From Hyphomicrobiales bacterium (GTDB lineage: Bacteria > Pseudomonadota > Alphaproteobacteria > Rhizobiales > Rhizobiaceae): a DNA stretch of 64,000 bases. This document shows, piece after piece, positions 1 to 7,144 of the stretch; position 1 is the first letter of the stretch; each line of letters begins with the position of its first letter. The notes beneath the pieces were generated by a model. That model was not told the origin of the DNA. It searched no databases and worked only from the letters and a program-made list of their open reading frames with translations. The DNA is taken from assembly GCA_900470155.1 (NCBI GenBank), contig UBZT01000014.1:1-64000 (forward strand), written 5' to 3'. The translations under genes and the position numbers were made by a program.

Positions 1-1856
1 AGAAACCGGCAGCAGGCCAAGGCGACCTCTTCGTGGCTAGCGATCAACTCGGATAGTGTCACCACTTTCAGCGCCTTTAACGCTCGATCCACTTGGTCCG
101 GAACCCCTCCGGTAATTGGTAGCAACTGTGCTACTACCTCGGGCACTGCGAGCACATCTCCGCCATCGGGATGTCTGTAAATATATGACTTCAGGTCAGC
201 CTCATCCAGTGCGCCTATCTCCACCGTATCGAACTGGTCGTTCAAAGGAACGGATCGTGTACGCAAGACGATGACTAGTGATGGACAGTAGTCGAGCATC
301 ACTTGAGCGAAGGTTTCAACGCTAATTTCTCGCGGTAACGCACCCGGAATTCGCTCTCCCAACGCAATGTCATCGAGAAGTAGTACCGCTTCCTGATGAG
401 CTAAAGCCTCAGATAACTGTTGAACCTTAAATCCGAGCCGGGCCTCGATCTCCATGTCGAGATCGCCACCGTTGACGGGTACATCCCCAAGATCCAACCG
501 GAAGATCGGTCGTTCCGCTATTGATTGTGATTCAAGAATAGATGAGACGAACTCGTCCGAACCGAGTCCCCAATCCGCTACAATCCAGATGCTCCGCTTC
601 TTGAGTCCTCTGCAAGCTGCATCTTGCTCCACTTTTCGAACATACGAGTGTGGTCCTGAGGGAAGCAGATGATGTCGAAGGCGTGCTAGAAGATCTTGTG
701 GTTCTGAGACAGATGTTGCAACGAAAGCTTGTGGTTTAGCCACGGCCTGCGCCGGATGACTGGACGGCACTGGCGGGCTTGAAGAGGGCGCGACTAATTT
801 GTCCGGCAGCTGCGTTGTGGTGCTGATGTTGTCTGACAAAAGGAAATTGTAGTCCGGGGCAACTTTACCCTGTCCTGCCCGTGAAACCACGTAGGTTCGG
901 GGCCAAATTCTAAGTTGACGCCTTTTTGCTGCGCTCGAAAGTGCGCCAGCACTGTATCCCTGTATTCGCTTCGACGATCCGTCTGCTAGATACTCGAGCC
1001 CAAAAAGCGAGGGCGACTGAAAAATCGTTATGGGCGAAGAGCCCATTATCGATAGGCTGCTGGACAGTGGTTCGTGCATGTGTCCAAACAGATGAAGGTC
1101 GAACCGCCCGGGTGGTGCAATCTCAGTTTTCCAGGTGCCCAGGGTCTCAACTCCTAGCCACTCAACTGGATGGTGGGTAATAAGAAGATTGAAGTCGTTG
1201 CTTCGGCACCAGCCTTCCGCGTCGGGCAGCATCGCTGATAGCTGCGCATGGTCGACGTGGAGCTCGCCCTCCTTGACGTCGTTGGTTAGCTGAAGCCAAG
1301 TGGAATTCAGTCCAACGATGCCGACATGTTTTCCGTCGATCGAAATCCGGCCAGCCTGATCTCCTGGCAGCAAGCCGTTAGCGGTTTCAAGAACCGGGAC
1401 ACCAGCCTCCGCTAACGCTTCGTACCAGCACCGATAGTTTTTAAGGGATGCTGCGACGGTCTCTCGATACGTACTCGCGGCATTATTCAGAAACTCGTGT
1501 CTTACCGCAGGTTTGTTTCGCCAATCTCCAAGGAGCATGACGGACATATCGTTTTCCGGGGGGCGAACGAGATCATGATTTCCCGGAACTGCGAGGAACT
1601 TCGGGGTGCAGCCGAGAGATGCCAGCTTACCGTAGAGCTCAACTATTGCACTGGTAGCACCGAGAAATTCCTCAGAGGCCCCTCGTTGGACGATATCCCC
1701 AGAGAAAACCAGTAGATCCCATGGCCCCGACTGCTCCAGAAGCAGTGGGAGATCATCATACAAGTGATGTTTGAAGCTCGACCAAAGCGGCGCCTGCCCT
1801 TTCATCCCAAAATGAAGATCAGAAAGATGCAGCCATCGGAAGGAAAAGTCGGACAT
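1..1856 (-). CDS. Metallophosphoesterase fused to a STAND-like ATPase (3' end outside window)
   Basis: Translating the minus strand from the ATG at 1856 gives 618 codons without a stop to the window edge, so the C-terminus is missing. Residues 1-265 form a calcineurin-like phosphoesterase with all metal-binding motifs: SDLHFG (D13, H15), GDIVQRG (53-59), GNHD (92-95), THHP (227-230) and GHMH (258-261). A Pro/Ser-rich linker (about 350-385) leads to a second domain with an ADWGLGSDEF segment (427-436) at the place of a P-loop, a Walker-B-like LLLDDI (492-497) and an LVIVLRTR strand (527-534), as in STAND/NACHT-type ATPases. The usual P-loop lysine is replaced by serine. Domain shuffling of effector plus STAND module is typical of Avs-like antiphage proteins; antiviral function here is inference. 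The promoter region upstream holds repeated motifs. Confidence 0.75.
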   Translation of the reverse strand, partial: MSDFSFRWLHLSDLHFGMKGQAPLWSSFKHHLYDDLPLLLEQSGPWDLLVFSGDIVQRGASEEFLGATSAIVELYGKLASLGCTPKFLAVPGNHDLVRPPENDMSVMLLGDWRNKPAVRHEFLNNAASTYRETVAASLKNYRCWYEALAEAGVPVLETANGLLPGDQAGRISIDGKHVGIVGLNSTWLQLTNDVKEGELHVDHAQLSAMLPDAEGWCRSNDFNLLITHHPVEWLGVETLGTWKTEIAPPGRFDLHLFGHMHEPLSSSLSIMGSSPITIFQSPSLFGLEYLADGSSKRIQGYSAGALSSAAKRRQLRIWPRTYVVSRAGQGKVAPDYNFLLSDNISTTTQLPDKLVAPSSSPPVPSSHPAQAVAKPQAFVATSVSEPQDLLARLRHHLLPSGPHSYVRKVEQDAACRGLKKRSIWIVADWGLGSDEFVSSILESQSIAERPIFRLDLGDVPVNGGDLDMEIEARLGFKVQQLSEALAHQEAVLLLDDIALGERIPGALPREISVETFAQVMLDYCPSLVIVLRTRSVPLNDQFDTVEIGALDEADLKSYIYRHPDGGDVLAVPEVVAQLLPITGGVPDQVDRALKALKVVTLSELIASHEEVALACCRF

Positions 1857-1879
1857 GAATCACTTTCGAGTAGACATAG

Positions 1880-1922
1880 AGAAACAACCATAAGCATGGT
1901 TTGTCTGAAAAGAAACAACCAT
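1880..1922. promoter_or_regulatory. Repeated operator-like motif upstream of the phosphoesterase-ATPase gene
   Basis: The 12-mer AGAAACAACCAT occurs at 1880-1891 and again at 1911-1922, and a near-match in inverted orientation (ATGGTTTGTCT) lies between them at 1896-1906. AACCAT and ATGGTT also form a short inverted repeat at 1886-1901. The cluster lies 24-66 bases upstream of the minus-strand start codon at 1856 and in the gap towards the plus-strand recombinase at 2094, where a regulator of either gene would be expected to bind. No protein binding is known; this is seen only as sequence pattern. Confidence 0.4.
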
Positions 1923-2093
1923 CGTTTCGGCTTCTAGACCTACATCAGCGCGCACCGTTGCTACACTCAATAAAATCTTATTTGTCATATGCTTAGATGA
2001 AAATCTACGCATGAGAATCTGTGCTGGATGCGTTGAGCAGGATAAAAGATGGAGAGATTGTCAAACGTAAACCAAGGTTAACGATGGAAACAC

Positions 2094-2738
2094 ATGACCG
2101 ACTACGTTGCATATTACCGGGTCTCAACCAGACGCCAGGGTCGATCGGGTCTTGGCCTGGACGCACAGAGGGACGTCGTGAGCGCATTCGTTACTGAGAG
2201 CGATCGCATTGTCGGAGAGTTCACCGAAGTCGTGTCAGGCAATGCCGAACGAAGGGATGAGCTCCGTCGCGCAATCTGGCTCGCTAGGTCGACAGATGCG
2301 CGATTGCTCATTGCGAAGCTTGATAGATTCTCAAGGCGAGTTAGCTTCATCGCGTCTATCATGGAAAGTGGGATTAAGCTTACGGTAGCCGAGATGCCTC
2401 ATGCGACCGACTTCCAACTTCATATCTTCGCTGCCTTGGCACAGGAGGAACGACGGCTCATCTCGGAAAGAACCCGGCTCGCGCTGCAAGCCGCGAAGAG
2501 ACGTGGCACGTTGTTGGGCAGGAATGGTGCAGCTCTCGCCGCCGCCAACCGTGAAGCCGCAAACGAATATGCGAAGAAATTCACCACGTGGCTGCCGCCT
2601 GGATGGAAGGAAATGAGCATCTCAGCCCTCGCCCGGCATCTTAATAGTAACGGGCACCATGCGAGGAACGGAGGCCGCTTTCATCCTCAGTCGATAAAAA
2701 ACGTCATCGCCCGACTGACAAGCGACGACGTAGCGTAA
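2094..2738 (+). CDS. Small serine recombinase (resolvase/invertase family)
   Basis: The 214-residue protein begins with a resolvase N-terminal domain: YYRVST around residues 7-12 with the catalytic serine at 11, LDAQ, and a KLDRFSRR segment near residue 80 typical of serine recombinases. The C-terminal part (about 170-214) looks like a helix-turn-helix domain (ISALARHLNSNG, SIKNVIARL). The size fits resolvases and invertases rather than large serine integrases. A purine-rich GGAAA precedes the ATG. It stands alone on the plus strand inside the island; it may resolve or invert island DNA, or be a remnant of an earlier insertion. Which sites it acts on cannot be told. Confidence 0.88.
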   Translation: MTDYVAYYRVSTRRQGRSGLGLDAQRDVVSAFVTESDRIVGEFTEVVSGNAERRDELRRAIWLARSTDARLLIAKLDRFSRRVSFIASIMESGIKLTVAEMPHATDFQLHIFAALAQEERRLISERTRLALQAAKRRGTLLGRNGAALAAANREAANEYAKKFTTWLPPGWKEMSISALARHLNSNGHHARNGGRFHPQSIKNVIARLTSDDVA

Positions 2739-2838
2739 ATCGTGCTTGCGGAAGAAGCCGTTTTCACAGCTATCTCTTCACGTTATGGTAGAAGAGGTGT
2801 AAGCATTCCATGTTATTGGTGCGCTCGGGAGAGGTTGA

Positions 2839-3165
2839 ATGGATTTACGCGACGCAATGTTTCTATGGATGCCGGTCAACGCCGAGATTTACGGGGATAA
2901 TCCACGGCAGGGACGTGTGATCGTCGTACCGAGAGGCCAAAACGTTTCAGAGTACCCTATGTCAGCAGGGGCGTGCGATAGCGATTGGAACGAAGCCGAT
3001 ACAGATACCGCTAGGATCGAGCTCCTTCAGGGCTACGTGTCGGTGATGGTCTGGGACGATGGCGTAGAAAGAGAGTCTATTTTGGTCGCACTCGGCCACA
3101 TAGACGACATCGATCCGAACAAGATCGATCTAGACGCCAAGCCGGTTTGGAATAAAAACGACTGA
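2839..3165 (+). CDS. Hypothetical protein, 108 residues
   Basis: I do not recognise this gene. A good ribosome-binding site (GGGAGAGG) sits before the ATG. The product is acidic, has no signal peptide or membrane segment, and contains many Asp/Glu residues in its second half (around SDWNEADTD and HIDDIDPNKIDLD). It follows the small serine recombinase by 100 bases on the same strand and precedes the small lipoprotein gene. An acidic small protein in an island could be an antitoxin-like or anti-defence factor, but nothing in the sequence shows that. Confidence 0.55.
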   Translation: MDLRDAMFLWMPVNAEIYGDNPRQGRVIVVPRGQNVSEYPMSAGACDSDWNEADTDTARIELLQGYVSVMVWDDGVERESILVALGHIDDIDPNKIDLDAKPVWNKND

Positions 3166-3252
3166 TCTGTAGGGGCTCAAGGGCTGCCTGTGCGGCCACG
3201 CTTTGAATGAATCTCGTGACGTTGATTGCTGTCACATTGTGGGGAAGTGATT

Positions 3253-3663
3253 GTGCGCAGTTCGATCGGACGATTTGAGATTGCGTTACTGTTCGTGCTT
3301 TCGGGTTGTTCCACCACGTCCGAGGGAGGCGTGGCTCTCGGAGTTAAAGGTAGCCCCGCATGGAACAAGTCGGCCCCGCCACAAGATGTCGTGGCTTTCT
3401 ATGATGGGCTACCCACCTATGAACTTTGTTCGAGATGGGCAAGGGCGATGGAAAAGCCCGGGACTAATTTGGTACGACGAAACATTAGTGGCTCGCTTGT
3501 TCGCAGAGGCGAGCCAGAAGATCACTGCTATGATGCGACAGCTGATGCGCTCGCGAGCGTGCGGCCTGTTTCACGCAATACCTACGTACCTCCAGCCCAA
3601 AGTCGGATCGTCAACTGCTCTAGCACAAGCTTCGGGAATTTCACCAGTACATCGTGCTACTGA
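3253..3663 (+). CDS. Small predicted lipoprotein of unknown function
   Basis: Starting at GTG 3253 (preceded by GGGGAAG at a suitable distance; GTG 3247 is also possible) the protein opens with a short basic segment, a hydrophobic stretch (IALLFVL) and a lipobox LSGC, followed by serine/threonine. This is a type II signal peptide, so the product is probably a lipid-anchored envelope protein of about 120 mature residues. Cysteines in the mature part (LCSRW, HCYD, NCSS, SCY) could form disulfides. The C-terminal CSSTSFGNFTSTSCY style is common in small uncharacterised proteobacterial lipoproteins. Its stop codon abuts the kup remnant, marking a recombination junction. Confidence 0.6.
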   Translation: MRSSIGRFEIALLFVLSGCSTTSEGGVALGVKGSPAWNKSAPPQDVVAFYDGLPTYELCSRWARAMEKPGTNLVRRNISGSLVRRGEPEDHCYDATADALASVRPVSRNTYVPPAQSRIVNCSSTSFGNFTSTSCY

Positions 3664-3985
3664 AGTCGTGCCTGACGCCAACCGTATCGACATGATGCGC
3701 CTGTCGAAGCATTTCATCCGACTGGATATGACCTTCGAATACATGGATGAGCCCAACGTTATCAGGGCACTTACCCTCTGCAAGAAGAAGGGCATTAAGT
3801 TCGAGATAATGCAGGCCTCGTTCTACCTCGGCGGCCGAAATCTGATTGCCGCCCAAACCAGGGGCTCCCGCGGTGGCCGGAGCATCTCTACATCGCCCTT
3901 TGCAGGCTTCGCGATCGATCCGTCACGCTACTTCAAGCTTCCACCGAACCGAGTTGTGGAGCTTGGTGAGTAAGTGACGATTTAG
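3662..3985 (+). pseudogene. kup: Decayed 3' fragment of a KUP potassium transporter gene
   Basis: Only about the last 105 codons of a KUP-family transporter remain. The segment MMRLSKHFIRLDMTF, then YMDEPNVIRALTLCKKKGIKFEI, and the C-terminal PPNRVVELG are the conserved cytoplasmic tail of KUP proteins. The frame shifts near 3850-3858 and is restored near 3896-3903: the intervening bases read in another frame as GLPRWPEHLYIAL, which is the expected KUP text. The reading frame then stops at TAA 3971-3973, but continuing past it gives V-T-I-stop (3974-3985), the usual KUP terminus, so a CAA to TAA nonsense change is likely. The membrane part is absent. This is a non-functional relic. Confidence 0.85.
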
Positions 3986-4007
3986 GCTTCGACGGAGCTA
4001 GGCGTCG

Positions 4008-4028
4008 CGGCCCGAAGGTCCGTTTTTT
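4008..4028 (+). terminator. Rho-independent terminator of the kup relic
   Basis: CGGCCC and GGTCCG around a GAA loop form a short stem with one mismatch, followed by six thymines. It lies just after the ancestral kup stop, as expected if the gene's terminator was carried along with its 3' end. Confidence 0.55.
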
Positions 4029-4255
4029 CAGTGGGCTGGCTGCGAGGAGACTGCATCCTGTTGGCCAGATCAGATATTGCACATCCGGAGGCGAATGTCC
4101 GCTTCTCGCGTCGGCGTCATCCGGCCCCAAGGCGTCATGGGAATTCGGCTCCAGAAGCACGCTCATCTCGTTCGTTTTGTGCTGTCGCTTTTTAACCCCA
4201 AAAGCTGCCGACCGTCGGATAGATGAGAAACCTCAAAAGCTCCTGCTGACTGCAA

Positions 4256-5161
4256 TTATCCCGCCGTCTGTTCAGCAGGTTTGGCTTTGAAAGTGCGCGG
4301 CGTCCGCGCGGCCTTAGGTTTTTCAGCGTTCAGATAATCGGGCGCAATGGCATTGCGCTGGACAATCGCAAAAATCAGCTTTTCGAGGATATGATGTTTC
4401 TCTTTCCCGTCAGGAATGGAATCTGCCAAGCGTATGCCGAGCATAGTGTCCTGCATGAGCGCTAGACGTGCGAAGAAGAAATTCAGCTGGATGAGGCTCT
4501 TGGTGTATAGGAAGAAGAATGCGCCACCGATGAATTGCAGTACGATACCGGCCAGCACGCTGATGTACGCGGCAGTGTTGTCGCCGACATGAGCGTAGGC
4601 AAGCCAGACCCCTGCAATTATGGTCGCAAACCCGGTGCTGATGGCGATTATGCTTGAGCGAAAGCTGGTGGTCGCTTGGGCTTTGTTGATTATGTAGTAG
4701 TCAATGAGCTGGTCTAGGTTGCTTTGGATAACTTCGAGAATATCGAAAGCTTTGGCTTGCTGTTCCTGCAACGGCCCAATGTCTTGAACATTATAATTGG
4801 CTTCCCGTGTTTCACGGAGAAGCCTTTGCAGTGTGCTGTCCCTCACTTTTTCGAGGGATGCGAGAACCGCCAGCAACAAAAAGCCGGCGAAGAAGGACGG
4901 GATGAGAAGCAGCGGTAATATCGTCTCGAAATTCATCGAGCGGCCGAAAAACATTATCGGTCCCGCCTTAATATAAACCCCTGCCACCAATGCAAAAATT
5001 AGCCACAGGCTTGAGAGAATCCCGACAACCCATCGCGCTTTCGGCTTGTCACGGAAAAAGTCACCAAAACCGGCAAAAATACTCATCGTTACGCCACGCG
5101 TGGTCTCGGCCAGAACCTGAAGCGCAATATCGGTTGATGTTGTGAACCTCCCAGCACTCAT
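4256..5161 (-). CDS. Four-helix membrane protein resembling TRADD-N-associated membrane proteins
   Basis: The 301-residue protein has four predicted membrane helices at about 44-64, 81-102, 170-190 and 199-219. The two pairs are separated by a charged, probably coiled cytoplasmic segment (103-165). The second pair and what follows (IIAISTGFATIIAGVWLAYA, then LQFIGGAFFFLYTKSL and a helix to about 270) resemble the TRADD-N-associated membrane domain described in bacterial conflict systems. The C-terminal tail is Lys/Pro/Ala-rich. It is transcribed away from the CD-NTase/SLATT pair, with a 483-base divergent gap. A membrane effector or pore role in abortive infection is inference; the family assignment is from memory of its pattern and should be checked. 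Confidence 0.6.
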   Translation of the reverse strand: MSAGRFTTSTDIALQVLAETTRGVTMSIFAGFGDFFRDKPKARWVVGILSSLWLIFALVAGVYIKAGPIMFFGRSMNFETILPLLLIPSFFAGFLLLAVLASLEKVRDSTLQRLLRETREANYNVQDIGPLQEQQAKAFDILEVIQSNLDQLIDYYIINKAQATTSFRSSIIAISTGFATIIAGVWLAYAHVGDNTAAYISVLAGIVLQFIGGAFFFLYTKSLIQLNFFFARLALMQDTMLGIRLADSIPDGKEKHHILEKLIFAIVQRNAIAPDYLNAEKPKAARTPRTFKAKPAEQTAG

Positions 5162-5644
5162 CCTACTTCACCTTAAACAAGTCTCGTTTCGGTCAACATG
5201 CTTCGCATTCCACAAACAATTGGACGAGGTTCCGATGCCCGCCCATTCGTTGCCCTAAAACCAATGGCGTCCAAGTGTGTATTCGGAAATCAGGCACAAC
5301 GGCGCTCCACACAATACCATTAACGAGTATCGACTTAAGGGAGAAGACTCAAGCTCTGAAAGCTTTTGGTTGCAGGCACTTTAGGCGCGACCGTAGTCGG
5401 CCAGGTAGGCCACCTCATCAACACGAAGCTAATGTCTCCTATTGGCTTCTGCGTCGTGGGCCGCTAGCCGAGGCATTGTGGAAATGGAATTTTGTGAAAC
5501 TTCTTTACCTGTTATTGGCAATCGGCCACGCTTGCTGATCAACCGATTTTTCTGGGGACAATACCTCTGAATATTCGCTACCGCAGAATGCAATGGCGAT
5601 AATTTTGCCACAGCGACTATAACTCGGCTGCGGGGGATTTCAAA
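5162..5644. other. Divergent intergenic region between the membrane protein and the CBASS-like pair
   Basis: No convincing gene, RNA or repeat is visible. It separates two divergently transcribed units (starts at 5161 minus and 5645 plus) and must hold both promoters. Short open frames here have no ribosome-binding sites and no recognisable protein text. Confidence 0.5.
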
Positions 5645-6526
5645 ATGTGGGTTGCGGTAAAGCGGCGCTTTAGTGGCTTTCACGAGAATCTGAGCCTAAC
5701 GGCTGCTCAACAAGACGACGGCTTTCGAAAGCAGTTGGGCGTCAGAAAGTCTTTGCACGAAGCCTATTGGGAAGAAAAGACAGACACACCCCACGGCTTT
5801 ATTGTCGGATCTTGGGGAAAGGGTACCGCGATAGGGCCTCCTAGTGATGTCGATATTTTCTTTGAGCTTCCAATCGAGATGTACGCTCGATTTGAAGGGT
5901 ATCAGGGGAATAAGCAGTCAGCCCTTCTTCAAGATGTGCGTCAGGTGCTCGTGGATCGATACTACCAAACTGACGTTCGAGGGGATGGCCAGGTTGTGGT
6001 CGCAGGTTTTAACACAATCGCCGTCGAAGTCGTTCCTGTGTTCAAATACGATAATCATGGGCGCTTTGTGATGCCCGACACTAATAACGGTGGGCGATGG
6101 AAGGTTGTCGATCCTCAGGCGGAACTGCGATTCATAGAGACGGCTGACGTCCTCTCTTACCGAAACACGCGACCGATGGCTAGGATGATGAAGACTTGGA
6201 AAAGGAACTGCAACGTCCCCCTCAAGTCGTATCAGGTCGAAATGTTGACCGCCGAATTCATGTCAACCTATGCATATCGCAACCAGGACTTCTTTTACTA
6301 CGATTGGTTTGTCCGCGACTTTCTGATTTTCCTGTGCGGCAAGGCAAATTCATATCTCATAATCCCTGGCACCCAAGAGGCCCTCAACCTTGGCGACGGC
6401 TGGCTTTCAAGAGCCCAAACTGCAAGGGATCGGGCGATCACCGCATGTGCCTATGAGCGAGACGATTTCACAACCTTGGCTGGGGAAGAATGGCAGAAGA
6501 TATTCGGAAACCGAATCCTGATCTAG
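5645..6526 (+). CDS. CD-NTase (SMODS nucleotidyltransferase), CBASS-type cyclase
   Basis: This 293-residue protein has the polymerase-beta-like nucleotidyltransferase active site: GSWGKGT at 55-61 followed by DVDIF with the metal-binding aspartates D68 and D70, and a third acidic residue in VEVVPVF (E128). The C-terminal half matches the helical oligonucleotide-cyclase fold (for example SYQVEMLTAEF). CD-NTases make cyclic di- or trinucleotides on phage infection and activate a linked effector. The next gene overlaps it by 37 bases and encodes a 2TM SLATT protein, the expected effector. No E1/E2 (Cap2) or JAB (Cap3) gene is adjacent, so it looks like a minimal type I layout. The nucleotide product cannot be predicted. 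GGGGG lies upstream of the ATG. Confidence 0.88.
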   Translation: MWVAVKRRFSGFHENLSLTAAQQDDGFRKQLGVRKSLHEAYWEEKTDTPHGFIVGSWGKGTAIGPPSDVDIFFELPIEMYARFEGYQGNKQSALLQDVRQVLVDRYYQTDVRGDGQVVVAGFNTIAVEVVPVFKYDNHGRFVMPDTNNGGRWKVVDPQAELRFIETADVLSYRNTRPMARMMKTWKRNCNVPLKSYQVEMLTAEFMSTYAYRNQDFFYYDWFVRDFLIFLCGKANSYLIIPGTQEALNLGDGWLSRAQTARDRAITACAYERDDFTTLAGEEWQKIFGNRILI

Positions 6527-7044
6527 ATGATCCAGAGGCGCGGCGGAGGGCTGTAATCGCTGAGTGCCGACGGCAGGAAGAATCCTGCCTATATACCTCG
6601 GCTACATTGTTCATATGGCTGCGCGCCGTCCGGCTTCAGAAGCAGGTTTTTGTTGCGGCTCCCATCGTTATCGGGGGTATTGCGGGTCTGTCGATTCTGA
6701 AGGATTGGGGCTATGACTGGCTGATCGCCATTCTGGCTCTCGTAGGAAGTTTGTTCCCCGCGTTGGCTGATGCGCTGAAGATTGAGACCAGCGTGGATGA
6801 TATTTCTCGACTAGCGGCTGAGTTCAAGTCACTGCAAGACCGGTTCCGGCGCAATGCGACCATTACGGCGCTTGGTGACGTGCAAGCAGCCGAACAAGGG
6901 CTCGCTGAGCTGATGGACAGGATGGATATTGTCAGGAGCCACAGCATCACTCCTCCTGAGTGGGCGTTCAATAAAGCACAGACAAAAATTGAGGCGGGTC
7001 ACTACAGCTTCGAAGCTGATAGGTCGCTTCATCCACGGCCATGA
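6490..7044 (+). CDS. SLATT-domain 2TM effector of the CBASS-like pair
   Basis: The 184-residue protein has two adjacent membrane helices (about 53-70 and 77-96) joined by a tight turn, preceded by an amphipathic N-terminal helix (RRRAVIAECRRQEESC) and followed by a long helical cytoplasmic region (about 100-150). This is the SLATT (SMODS and SLOG-associating 2TM effector) layout. The gene starts inside the last codons of the CD-NTase gene (37-base overlap, different frame), so the two are translationally coupled. Known relatives are thought to disrupt the inner membrane when they sense a cyclic nucleotide; for this protein that is inferred from family and context. It ends 100 bases from the convergent OLD nuclease gene. 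Confidence 0.82.
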   Translation: MAEDIRKPNPDLDDPEARRRAVIAECRRQEESCLYTSATLFIWLRAVRLQKQVFVAAPIVIGGIAGLSILKDWGYDWLIAILALVGSLFPALADALKIETSVDDISRLAAEFKSLQDRFRRNATITALGDVQAAEQGLAELMDRMDIVRSHSITPPEWAFNKAQTKIEAGHYSFEADRSLHPRP

Positions 7045-7144
7045 CCGCCTTCGGCGCTTTGCGGGCTTCCGAGCATCTAGACCATCATGCTCTCGGGCCT
7101 GCCGGCGCGGCCGGTGGGAAAGCCCTACCCAAGGGTATAGCAGC

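Noticed and set aside
3251..3973. Single 240-codon gene spanning the lipoprotein and kup relic
   Set aside because: The first 135 codons are a shadow of the lipoprotein gene and only the tail matches KUP, in one of two needed frames.
5645..7044. Type II or III CBASS
   Set aside because: No Cap2 (E1/E2), Cap3 (JAB), HORMA or Trip13 gene is adjacent; only a cyclase and effector are seen.
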